Positions 7,581 through 14,374 of a stretch of 14,670 nucleotides of DNA are shown one piece after another (the first letter of the stretch is position 1; every line of letters begins with the position of its first letter). The translations under genes were made by a program, and so were the position numbers. This DNA comes from an uncultured Bacilli bacterium (GTDB lineage: Bacteria; Bacillota_I; Bacilli_A; RF39; UBA660), in the NCBI GenBank assembly GCA_934101235.1, contig CAKORH010000006.1:1-14670 (forward strand). Reading direction: 5' to 3'. The notes under the pieces were generated by a model that worked only from the letters and a program-made list of their open reading frames with translations, was not told the DNA's origin and ran no database searches.

Positions 7581-7587
7581 CTCTCCT
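7581..7587 (-). promoter_or_regulatory. RBS deciding the cdsA start
   Basis: AGGAGAG on the minus strand is eight bases upstream of ATG 7572. The in-frame GTG at 7576-7578 is only two bases away, too close for initiation. Confidence 0.7.
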
Positions 7588-7594
7588 ATAGATA

Positions 7595-7622
7595 AGTATA
7601 CCATAAAATAATTAAAAGTCTA
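7595..7622 (-). promoter_or_regulatory. Likely promoter of the cdsA-rseP operon, extended -10
   Basis: On the minus strand TAGACT (7617-7622) is separated by 16 bases from TATACT (7595-7600), which is preceded by TGG and so has an extended -10. It sits in the short gap after the 255-aa gene. That gap holds no strong terminator, so read-through from upstream is also possible. Confidence 0.5.
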
Positions 7623-7625
7623 TTA

Positions 7626-8393
7626 CTATTCTTTAATAATTTCACTTAAATATACAATTTTTAAATCATTACTTTTAAGTTTGGATAATAAAACCTTAAA
7701 ATTATCAAGCATTAAATTATTATCTACTAATATAATACTTCCATTATTTATATTATTAATAATATTAACATAATTATTATTATTAATTTTCATATTAGGA
7801 TTAACAATATAATACTTCTTATTTTTACAAACTTTAATATTAGAATAATCTAAAACACATATTTTCTTATTTAATTTTTTCTTATTTAATAAAGTATCTA
7901 AATCATTAAAAGATTTTTCACTACCTTCTCCATTAATATTTTCATTATAATCTAACATACTATTTAAATTAATTAACTTAGAATATTTTATTTTATTACT
8001 ATCTAAATACTTTACTATACTTTTATTATCATCAACTATTATACTAACCTGTCTTATATTTTTATTACCAGATATAATAATTTTATCTTTATTATCATCT
8101 AAACTTATATTAGGACTATATTTATCATAGATTAAATAAGTATCATTAAAACTACCAAAATCTTTCATATTCAAAAAACTTTCCATTTCATTAACTTTTT
8201 TACCCTTAATACCAGGTATTATAGTATTTTTATCTATAATAGCATCAACACTCTTAACTTCATAATTAACCATATTACTTTTTATATTTTGCATTAAAGG
8301 ATTAGTATTAATTGCAAGCTCAGTAACCCTATCAGTTAAATAAAAAGAAAAAACTAATAATGACATAATTCCAAGTAATCTAAAATATTTCAT
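7626..8393 (-). CDS. Membrane-anchored protein resembling a degenerate polysaccharide deacetylase
   Basis: The 255-aa protein has one N-terminal hydrophobic segment (about 5-18, LLGIMSLLVFSFYLTD) and a predicted extracytoplasmic remainder. The stretch SVDAIIDKNTIIPGIKGKKV, then KIIISGNKN and VSIIVDD, and the end GSIILVDNN...LKIVYLSEIIKE resemble, from memory, NodB-type polysaccharide deacetylase proteins of uncultured Bacillota. In those the final strand reads like 'GSIIL...TLSELL'. The metal-binding and catalytic residues expected in the family (Asp-Asp pair, HxxxH) are absent, so if the assignment holds it is a pseudoenzyme. The middle is Asn/Lys-rich and very AT-biased. RBS AGGGTGA lies just before the ATG. 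The neighbours cdsA and rseP are also membrane genes. Family placement is tentative. Confidence 0.6.
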   Translation of the reverse strand: MKYFRLLGIMSLLVFSFYLTDRVTELAINTNPLMQNIKSNMVNYEVKSVDAIIDKNTIIPGIKGKKVNEMESFLNMKDFGSFNDTYLIYDKYSPNISLDDNKDKIIISGNKNIRQVSIIVDDNKSIVKYLDSNKIKYSKLINLNSMLDYNENINGEGSEKSFNDLDTLLNKKKLNKKICVLDYSNIKVCKNKKYYIVNPNMKINNNNYVNIINNINNGSIILVDNNLMLDNFKVLLSKLKSNDLKIVYLSEIIKE

Positions 8394-8425
8394 ATTTCAC
8401 CCTAATTAATTATATAAATATATTC

Positions 8426-8454
8426 TTGATTTAATTACATAATTTTTATATAAT
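8426..8454 (+). promoter_or_regulatory. Promoter of the plus-strand 304-aa gene
   Basis: TTGATT (8426-8431, 4/6) with a 17-base spacer and a perfect TATAAT (8449-8454). The start point would be near 8461, giving a leader of only about 13 bases that already contains the GAGGTG RBS (8463-8468). Confidence 0.7.
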
Positions 8455-8473
8455 ACGCAAACGAGGTGTTATT

Positions 8474-9388
8474 ATGATTAGTATTAAAGAAAAAAGAATT
8501 CTAGATAAATTCAAAAAAATTTACGAAACAAAAATAACAAATAAAAACATAGAATACATAAATGATTATAAAGACATAATAATTGATGATTCAACTTTTA
8601 ATAGCAAAATGACATTAAAATTTTTAAATGATTTAACAGAAGAAGAAAAAATAAATATGATATATCATTCAATATTTCATGCTCAAAACATTGATAATGA
8701 TTATGAATTTATAAAACAAATTACTAAATGTATTAAAAAATATGGAAAAAATTTAAATAAATTTGATAATAAAATAATATATAAAATGATATTACATACT
8801 CTAAAATTTATAGAACTACAACAAGATATACTAATAAACCCAGATTCATATATAAAATTTAATAAAAAATATAGCAATTATTTTAATAAAATAAACTATT
8901 GCGAAATTACATCACTTCCAACATTATATAGAAAAATATTAAAAATAGTATTATCTACAAACGATGATTATGTAAAAACACTAGATGAAATATTTAATAC
9001 AAACAAATATGATATATTAATAATGAAATATTTAAACGGAACAGATATTAATATTTTTAAAAACTATTTAACAAGATTAATTTATTTTGATTCATACATT
9101 TTATTAAAAAATGAACTACTTATGATAATTGAACAAATGAAATCCTTAATTAACGACATAAATGAAGATGATTTAGCTAATGTTATCTTAGAATATATTA
9201 ATTATTCAATAAAAAATAACATATTTAAAATACCAAATAATAATGAAATGAAAAAAGAACTTTTCTATGCATTTTTAGATTTTTTCTTAGATGTTAATGA
9301 CAAAGAAACTAAAATAAAAAATGTTGAAGATAGTAACGAAAAAGAATTAAGATTATTAAATCCATTATATAAAATAGATGAATATTAA
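8474..9388 (+). CDS. Unrecognised 304-aa helical protein, the only plus-strand gene
   Basis: I do not recognise this family. The protein is Lys/Asn/Ile/Asp-rich, has no signal peptide or clear membrane span, and reads as mostly alpha-helical throughout (for example RILDKFKKIYETKI, LIMKYLNGTDINIFKNYL). It contains only two Cys. The gene is real: it has a good promoter (8426-8454), RBS GAGGTG five bases from the ATG, and a long open frame with coding-like codon use. It is transcribed opposite to every other gene in the window, divergently from the 255-aa gene and convergently with ssb. A hairpin formed partly by its own last codons may terminate it. Confidence 0.75.
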   Translation: MISIKEKRILDKFKKIYETKITNKNIEYINDYKDIIIDDSTFNSKMTLKFLNDLTEEEKINMIYHSIFHAQNIDNDYEFIKQITKCIKKYGKNLNKFDNKIIYKMILHTLKFIELQQDILINPDSYIKFNKKYSNYFNKINYCEITSLPTLYRKILKIVLSTNDDYVKTLDEIFNTNKYDILIMKYLNGTDINIFKNYLTRLIYFDSYILLKNELLMIIEQMKSLINDINEDDLANVILEYINYSIKNNIFKIPNNNEMKKELFYAFLDFFLDVNDKETKIKNVEDSNEKELRLLNPLYKIDEY

Positions 9389-9399
9389 TAATCTTTTTT
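9349..9399 (+). terminator. Possible terminator embedded in the end of the 304-aa gene
   Basis: AAGATTATTAA (9349-9359) and TTAATAATCTT (9385-9395) are a perfect 11-bp inverted repeat enclosing 25 bases, with a short inner stem CATT/GATG possible. On the plus strand T residues continue to 9399. The 5' arm is inside the coding region and the stop codon is in the 3' arm. On the minus strand a weaker T-rich tail (TTCTTTTT) follows, so it could also serve ssb. Confidence 0.45.
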
Positions 9400-9733
9400 A
9401 TTGTTCATTTTCTTGTCTTTTACTAGTTAAAAAACTTATTTTTTCAGCAATTACTTCAGTAATATATTTTATTTCTCCATCATCTTCATAATTTCTAACT
9501 TGTAATCTTCCTCTAATTCCTATTAAATCTCCTTTTTTACAATATTCACTCACATTTTTAGCAATACCATTCCATAAAGAACACTTAATAAAATCTGTAT
9601 CATATATTCCATCAGGATTTTTAAAACTTCTTTGAACTGCTATTGTTACAAATACATGTTCTTTATTATTTTCACTCTTTTTAAGCTCAGGATCACTAAC
9701 TAATCTACCAATTAAATAAACTAAATTATACAT
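9398..9733 (-). CDS. ssb: Single-stranded DNA-binding protein, short form
   Basis: SSB coats single-stranded DNA in replication, repair or uptake. The 111-aa protein is a single OB fold: MYNLVYLIGRLVSDPEL at the N-terminus, VTIAVQRSFKN, DTDFIKCSLWNGIAKN with the conserved aromatic, YCKKGDLIGIRGRLQVR, and a last strand ending at KISFLTSK. It stops in KRQENEQ and lacks both the flexible linker and the acidic DDxxPF tip that recruit partner proteins in a main replicative SSB. It therefore resembles accessory forms such as Bacillus SsbB, and a full-length ssb is expected elsewhere. A strong RBS AAAGGAGG and its own promoter precede it. It is not flanked by rpsF and rpsR, as the replicative gene usually is. 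Confidence 0.93.
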   Translation of the reverse strand: MYNLVYLIGRLVSDPELKKSENNKEHVFVTIAVQRSFKNPDGIYDTDFIKCSLWNGIAKNVSEYCKKGDLIGIRGRLQVRNYEDDGEIKYITEVIAEKISFLTSKRQENEQ

Positions 9734-9754
9734 AATATCCTCCTTTCCAAAAAG

Positions 9755-9783
9755 AAAATAACAAATAAGTATTTAATTATCAA
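9755..9783 (-). promoter_or_regulatory. Promoter of ssb, extended -10
   Basis: On the minus strand TTGATA (9778-9783, 5/6) lies 17 bases from TATTTT (9755-9760, 4/6), which is preceded by TGT. It lies between the parE terminator and the ssb RBS. Confidence 0.6.
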
Positions 9784-9823
9784 ATCGAAGTTTTATATAA
9801 TTAGTATTAAAAATTTAGCAAAA

Positions 9824-9850
9824 TTAAAAAATCTCCATAAAGAGATTTTT
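9824..9850 (-). terminator. Intrinsic terminator after parE
   Basis: On the minus strand AAAAATCTC-TTTATG-GAGATTTTT (9827-9850) is a perfect nine-base-pair stem with a six-base loop whose 3' arm ends in T residues. It starts 36 bases past the parE TAG. Being symmetric, it would also work on the plus strand. Confidence 0.8.
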
Positions 9851-9886
9851 ATTATTTGTAATCAAATTTATAAGTTTAGTATATTT

Positions 9887-11788
9887 CTAAAAAACATAAT
9901 CATCTTCAAGTGAAAACTCTACATTTTCATTAATCCATTCTTTTCTAGGCTCAACTACATCTCCCATTAGTACACTTACTCTTTTTTCAGCAAGTACACC
10001 ATCATTTATTGAAACTTTTATTAAATTTCTAGTTTCAGGACACATTGTAGTTTCCCAGAATGGTCCAGGATTCATTTCACCTAATCCTTTATATCTTTGA
10101 ACTTTATAATTACTCTTACCATTAGTATATTCTTTTAATTCTTCATTTGTCCAAAAATATTTTACTTCTTTATTATAATCAACTCTAAATAAAGGAGGCA
10201 TTGCAATATATAAATGACCATTCTCTATTAAAGGTCTCATAAATCTATAGAAAAAAGTTAATAATAAACATTGAATATGTGCACCATCATCATCGGCATC
10301 TGTAGTAATAATTACTTTATCATAATTAATATCTTTTATATCAAAATCATTGCCAACACCAGCACCTACACAATGTATTATTGTATTAATTTCTTCATTT
10401 TTAAATATATCAGACATATTTGCTTTTTCAGTATTTATAATTTTTCCTCGTAATGGTAATATAGCTTGAAATTTTCTATCACGACTTTTTTTAGCTGTAC
10501 CACCAGCTGAATTACCTTCTACTATAAATAATTCATTAATTTTTGGATTTCTACTTTGAGGAGGAGTTAATTTAGCACTTAAACTTTTAGTTTCTCCCTT
10601 TTTAGTTTTTCCATTTCTTGCTTCTTCCCTTGCTTTTCTTGCAGCTTCTCTTGCATTTTTACTCTTTTGAGCTTTTTCAATTATAGAAACAGCAGTATCT
10701 CTATTCTCTTCCAAAAAAAATTTTAAATTATCATAAACAATACTTTCAACAACAGGTCTAGCTTCTGGAGTACCAAGTTTTCCTTTTGTTTGACCTTCAA
10801 ATTGTAGATATTTTTCAGGAACTTTTAAATTAATTACTGCAGTTAATCCTTCTCTTACATCACTACCATCAAAATTACTATCTTTAGCCTTAAGTAAATT
10901 ATTTAATCTAGCATAATCATTAAATACTTTAGTAATTCCTGTTTTAAAACCTACTTCATGAGTTCCACCATCACTAGTTTTTACATTATTTACAAAAGAT
11001 AAAATATCTTCATTATATGAATCTGTATATTGTAATGCAATATCAACCTCTATATCATTTTTAACTCCATGAATTGGCACAACTTTATGCAAAGTAGTTT
11101 TATTTTCATTTATATATTCAACAAAAGATATTAACCCATTATCATAATGATATGTGGCTTTCTTTTCATCCTGTACATCTTCTAATTCTACTGTTAACTT
11201 ATTTAATAAAAATGCACTTTCTTGCATTCTCTCGCACAAAGTAGTAAAAGAAAATTGATTATTTTTAAATATTTCTTTATCAGGCATAAAAGTAACTTCA
11301 GTACCAGTTAATTTTGTAGTTCCAACTTGTTTTAAATCTTCTAATAAATGCCCTCCATTATGAAATTTTATAGTACTTATAACTCCATCTCTATATATAG
11401 TAACATTCATCCATTCAGATAAAGCATTAACTACACTAGCACCTACACCATGTAAACCACCTGATACTTTATATCCAGATTCTGAAAACTTACCTCCTGC
11501 ATGTAATATTGTATAAATAACTTCAGGAGTACTTTTACCACTAGCATGTTTACCTATTGGTACACCCCTACCATTATCTCTAACAGTTAAACTTCCATCT
11601 TCATTTATTGTAACTTTAATTAAAGAACCAAAACCATTAATAATTTCATCTATAGAATTATCAATTATCTCCCATGCTAAATGGTGAAGTCCTCTCTTAT
11701 CAGTTGATCCAATATACATACCAGGTCTTTTTCTTACTGCTTCTAAACCTTCAAGTATTTTTATTGAACTTTCATCATATTTTGCCAT
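9887..11788 (-). CDS. parE: DNA topoisomerase IV subunit B
   Basis: ParE is the ATPase subunit of topoisomerase IV, which decatenates sister chromosomes together with ParC. The 633-aa protein has the GHKL ATPase domain (EIIDNSIDE 40-48 with catalytic Glu40 and Asn44, DNGRGVP 71-77, GGLHGVGASVV 110-120), the transducer lysine loop QTKGKLG (333-339), and a TOPRIM domain (EGNSAGG 424-430, TDADDDGAH 496-504). The C-terminus is PRKEWINENVEFSLEDD. The run INTEKANMSDIFKNEEINT and the C-terminus are of the Bacillota ParE/GrlB kind rather than GyrB, although GyrB cannot be fully excluded. Position 426 is Asn where the family nearly always has Asp. RBS AAGGTGATG precedes ATG 11788. No parC lies adjacent: a terminator and ssb follow instead. 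Confidence 0.93.
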   Translation of the reverse strand: MAKYDESSIKILEGLEAVRKRPGMYIGSTDKRGLHHLAWEIIDNSIDEIINGFGSLIKVTINEDGSLTVRDNGRGVPIGKHASGKSTPEVIYTILHAGGKFSESGYKVSGGLHGVGASVVNALSEWMNVTIYRDGVISTIKFHNGGHLLEDLKQVGTTKLTGTEVTFMPDKEIFKNNQFSFTTLCERMQESAFLLNKLTVELEDVQDEKKATYHYDNGLISFVEYINENKTTLHKVVPIHGVKNDIEVDIALQYTDSYNEDILSFVNNVKTSDGGTHEVGFKTGITKVFNDYARLNNLLKAKDSNFDGSDVREGLTAVINLKVPEKYLQFEGQTKGKLGTPEARPVVESIVYDNLKFFLEENRDTAVSIIEKAQKSKNAREAARKAREEARNGKTKKGETKSLSAKLTPPQSRNPKINELFIVEGNSAGGTAKKSRDRKFQAILPLRGKIINTEKANMSDIFKNEEINTIIHCVGAGVGNDFDIKDINYDKVIITTDADDDGAHIQCLLLTFFYRFMRPLIENGHLYIAMPPLFRVDYNKEVKYFWTNEELKEYTNGKSNYKVQRYKGLGEMNPGPFWETTMCPETRNLIKVSINDGVLAEKRVSVLMGDVVEPRKEWINENVEFSLEDDYVF

Positions 11789-11804
11789 ATCATCACCTTA
11801 TTAA

Positions 11805-11833
11805 ATTCTATCACGCAAACTATATAAATACAA
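11805..11833 (-). promoter_or_regulatory. Likely parE promoter, extended -10
   Basis: On the minus strand TTGTAT (11828-11833) is 17 bases from TAGAAT (11805-11810), which is preceded by TGA. It starts within the tail of the upstream terminator, so parE is probably transcribed independently. Confidence 0.5.
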
Positions 11834-11861
11834 TATAAAAGACAGTTTTTTTACACTGTCT
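11832..11861 (-). terminator. Terminator overlapping the stop of the 88-aa gene
   Basis: On the minus strand AGACAGT-GTAAAAAA-ACTGTCT (11840-11861) is a seven-base-pair stem followed by TTTATATTG. The TAA stop (11851-11853) is in the loop and the 5' arm is coding sequence. Confidence 0.75.
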
Positions 11862-12117
11862 CACTATCATTATCTATATATTCATTCATAAACCTATCAA
11901 CAAATACTTGTTTTAAAAATACAATATCACCTTCACTAGTTACAGGAATAAAAGTATCATTAACATGTTCAAAAAATACACTCTTTTCTTTAGGAATTTC
12001 ACTATCATAATCAACTTCTAAAGTTAAATAATATACATGTCCATTCTCTTCTGCACCATCAGTAACAATATATTTTTTCTTATTTGCTAGTTCAACTATA
12101 GTACCACTTTCAATCAC
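11851..12117 (-). CDS. Unrecognised 88-aa protein, GTG start, coupled to the 496-aa gene
   Basis: I do not recognise this family. The short acidic protein alternates hydrophobic and polar residues (SGTIVELANKKKYIVTDG, GHVYYLTLEVDYDSE, SVFFEHVND, DIVFLKQVFVDRF), as expected for a small beta-barrel such as an SH3-like fold. There is no signal or membrane segment. It starts at GTG 12117 with GGGGAG six bases upstream (12124-12129). The GTG shares its first base with the TAG stop of the preceding gene (TAGTG), so translation is almost certainly coupled. The terminator forms from its last codons. The tight coupling suggests that the two proteins work together. Confidence 0.82.
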   Translation of the reverse strand: MIESGTIVELANKKKYIVTDGAEENGHVYYLTLEVDYDSEIPKEKSVFFEHVNDTFIPVTSEGDIVFLKQVFVDRFMNEYIDNDSETV

Positions 12118-13607
12118 TAAAATCTCCCCATTCCCATTTTTAATTCTTTTTCAGCTTCAACTTTTCCTAAATAAGTATCTTGTTTATTAATATAATCTTT
12201 TTGTTCCTTCTTTTCTTGTTGTTTACTTTTTACTTTTCTAACTAATCCATTATTTAAATACATTGAAGTTAATTTATTTTTTACATATGAAGGATTTATT
12301 AATTTATTTTCTAAAGCTCCAATTTTTTTCAAACTACTTCTTATTTCTTCATATCTTTCTCTTCCAACACGTTCTTCAGTAATAACATTACCTTCTTTAT
12401 CAATTAACTTTCCATCACTATTTAAATCAACGTCAAATTTTCTTAATAAATTTGCTAATTCTTCTTTTCTATACTTTCTATTTTTATAAGCTTTATATAA
12501 CCCATAACCAATTGCAGTACCATTAAATAAAGCAAAAGAAGCATTAGCTAAAGCAGTAACAGGATTAAAAATAGCACTCAATGCTAAAGCAGTTAAAATT
12601 ATTTTTGGTGATTTACCCATAACAGTTTTCTTAGTACTAACTATTTTAATAGGCTCATTCCCTAACTCTTCCTCTAACTCATTTTCTGGAGTATTTAAAT
12701 CATCATCTTTATTTGCATCATCTTTTTTAGAATCATTATCTTTTTTATTATTATCAACGCTATTATCTATTGTATTAGAATCTATAGTATTACTTTTATT
12801 TTTTATTTCAGCCATAGTCTTTCCATTATATAAATCAGTTATATATAACTCATAACTATTATCTTTATCTAAAGATCCCATATACTCAGTAATATACTCT
12901 AACATAAATTTCTCATTTAAATTATTACTCTCAACAAAATTCTTATAATTTTTAAAGAATGTTTCTACCATTACATCATTAGGCATATTTATACTTTCAA
13001 GATAAGTTGTTAATCTATTTAATTCATTCTTTAAATTTTGATTACTATTATTAACTATCATATTTTCAACATATTCTTCATAATTATCATAACTCAAACT
13101 ATCTTGTTTATCTTGAACTTCATTTTCTATTTCATCAATTTTTTTATTATCATTTATATCACTAACTTTTTTACCATTATATAAATCCTTTAAACTATCT
13201 ATATATAAATGATTTTTATCATATAAATTAAATATACCATTAACATAATCAAACATATAATCTCTATCTAACTTATTATCACTTATAAAATTATTAAATT
13301 TTATAAACCAATCATCTATTTTATCTTCATTAGAATCTTTTAATACTTCAATTATTTCTTGTTCTAATAAAATAAACTTTTCTTTTATATCCTCATTACT
13401 ATAAATAGTATTAACTATATAATTACCCAAGTCATCATTTTTTTTAATATTATTATCTATTACATTTTCTTTATTAATAATATTTTGATAAACATTAATC
13501 ATTTCCTTAGCCCAAGTAATATAAGTTTTATTATTACTCATTTTTATATCATTTTCAAAATACTTAATAGCTTCCTGATACTTTTCAATTCTTGAATTAT
13601 CATTCAT
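12117..13607 (-). CDS. Unrecognised 496-aa membrane protein with two internal repeats and an EF-hand-like loop
   Basis: I do not recognise this family. No signal peptide is seen. Residues 62-151 and 178-268 are two diverged copies of one helical module: FIKFNNFISDNKL and FKNYKNFVESNNL line up, and both end in DLYNGK (141-146, 258-263). A low-complexity Asp/Asn/Lys/Glu linker follows (about 270-318). A hydrophobic region at 335-373 is long enough for one or two membrane passes (PKIILTALALSAIFNPV, FALFNGTAIGYGLYKAY). The C-terminal region is highly charged and helical, and begins with DLNSDGKLIDKE (394-405), an exact EF-hand-type loop pattern. RBS GGTGA is modest, but the promoter at 13625-13653 is strong. 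It heads a two-gene operon with the 88-aa gene. Topology and function are unknown. Confidence 0.82.
   Translation of the reverse strand: MNDNSRIEKYQEAIKYFENDIKMSNNKTYITWAKEMINVYQNIINKENVIDNNIKKNDDLGNYIVNTIYSNEDIKEKFILLEQEIIEVLKDSNEDKIDDWFIKFNNFISDNKLDRDYMFDYVNGIFNLYDKNHLYIDSLKDLYNGKKVSDINDNKKIDEIENEVQDKQDSLSYDNYEEYVENMIVNNSNQNLKNELNRLTTYLESINMPNDVMVETFFKNYKNFVESNNLNEKFMLEYITEYMGSLDKDNSYELYITDLYNGKTMAEIKNKSNTIDSNTIDNSVDNNKKDNDSKKDDANKDDDLNTPENELEEELGNEPIKIVSTKKTVMGKSPKIILTALALSAIFNPVTALANASFALFNGTAIGYGLYKAYKNRKYRKEELANLLRKFDVDLNSDGKLIDKEGNVITEERVGRERYEEIRSSLKKIGALENKLINPSYVKNKLTSMYLNNGLVRKVKSKQQEKKEQKDYINKQDTYLGKVEAEKELKMGMGRF
12124..12129 (-). promoter_or_regulatory. RBS supporting the GTG start of the 88-aa gene
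   Basis: GGGGAG on the minus strand is six bases upstream of GTG 12117 and lies within the last codons of the preceding gene, which explains the unusual start codon and the TAGTG overlap. Confidence 0.75.
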
Positions 13608-13624
13608 ACAATATCACCATAATT

Positions 13625-13653
13625 ATTATATCTAATATTTTATTTAATGTAAA
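13625..13653 (-). promoter_or_regulatory. Strong promoter of the 496-aa/88-aa operon
   Basis: On the minus strand TTTACA (13648-13653, 5/6) is 17 bases from a perfect TATAAT (13625-13630). It is the best match to the vegetative consensus in the window, and lies downstream of the 214-aa gene's terminator. Confidence 0.75.
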
Positions 13654-13694
13654 TCTATAAATTTTATTTTTTATTTCAAAAAGAAAATTTATAC

Positions 13695-13720
13695 AAAAAA
13701 ATTATCTCAATAAAGATAAC
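13695..13720 (-). terminator. Terminator overlapping the stop of the 214-aa gene
   Basis: On the minus strand GTTATCT-TTATTG-AGATAAT (13701-13720) pairs over seven positions, one a G-U wobble, and is followed by six T. The TAA stop (13702-13704) is part of the 3' arm, and the rest of the hairpin is coding sequence. Confidence 0.7.
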
Positions 13721-14346
13721 TTTCTTTTTAAACCTAATACTTTTAATTCATTTTGTACTATATTATCCATATATTTATTTAATTTTTTTGTATTATTATA
13801 TTTTAAATAATCATTATAATATTCTAACATATCTTTACATAATTCATCAAAACTACTTATTAATTTATTATAATCATCTGAATCAATAAAATTTCCATCT
13901 AATATTTCATTAAATAAAACATAACATTTATTAGTTAAAGATATATACTCTTTTTTATAATTAATTACTTCACTTAATTCATTATATTCTTGACAATTTA
14001 ATATACTTTTTTGTATTTTCAAAATATCTAATATTTCAAATATAATCTTTAATCTACTAATATCTTCTATTTTACTTATCTTCTTACTATTATTTTTTTT
14101 ATTTAAATATGAATCGACTTCCAATTTTTCTATTTCATAAAAAGTATCATCAACATCCACTAAATCAAAACCTATCTTTTTATTACTTTTTAATTTTTTA
14201 TCTAACTTCTTTCTATTAATAACTTTTAAAGAATCATGATAATTTCTTTTTGTTCTTTTAGTATCCTTTTTACTAAATTCTTTTTCTAAATTATAAAATA
14301 AATCTTCACTTTCTTTTATTTCTTCACATACTCTATTTTCTATCAT
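13702..14346 (-). CDS. Unrecognised 214-aa helical protein downstream of valS
   Basis: I do not recognise this family. The protein is Lys/Glu/Asp/Asn-rich, with no signal peptide or membrane span. A basic N-terminal third (KKDTKRTKRNYHDSLK, NRKKLDKKLKSNKK) is followed by long amphipathic helices (ISRLKIIFEILDILKIQKSI, DELCKDMLEYYNDYLKYN) that suggest a coiled-coil or helical-bundle protein. A clear AGGAGGG lies eight bases before the ATG. The gene starts 28 bases after the valS stop with no terminator between, so it is probably cotranscribed with valS, and a hairpin over its own stop closes that unit. Confidence 0.78.
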   Translation of the reverse strand: MIENRVCEEIKESEDLFYNLEKEFSKKDTKRTKRNYHDSLKVINRKKLDKKLKSNKKIGFDLVDVDDTFYEIEKLEVDSYLNKKNNSKKISKIEDISRLKIIFEILDILKIQKSILNCQEYNELSEVINYKKEYISLTNKCYVLFNEILDGNFIDSDDYNKLISSFDELCKDMLEYYNDYLKYNNTKKLNKYMDNIVQNELKVLGLKRKLSLLR

Positions 14347-14374
14347 TTTAAAAACCCTCCTACTTAAAATATAT

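Noticed and set aside
8394..8473. Promoter of the 255-aa gene in the divergent gap
   Set aside because: The minus-strand TATAAT is so close to the RBS that the start point would fall inside it, and there is no good -35.
10271..10453. Plus-strand open frame of 60 codons
   Set aside because: Antisense to the conserved TOPRIM region of parE, with low-complexity Ile/Phe content.
9887..11788. Assignment as gyrB
   Set aside because: The INTEKA...DIFKNEEINT block and the EPRKEWINENVEF end are of the Bacillota ParE kind; gyrB remains a minor possibility.
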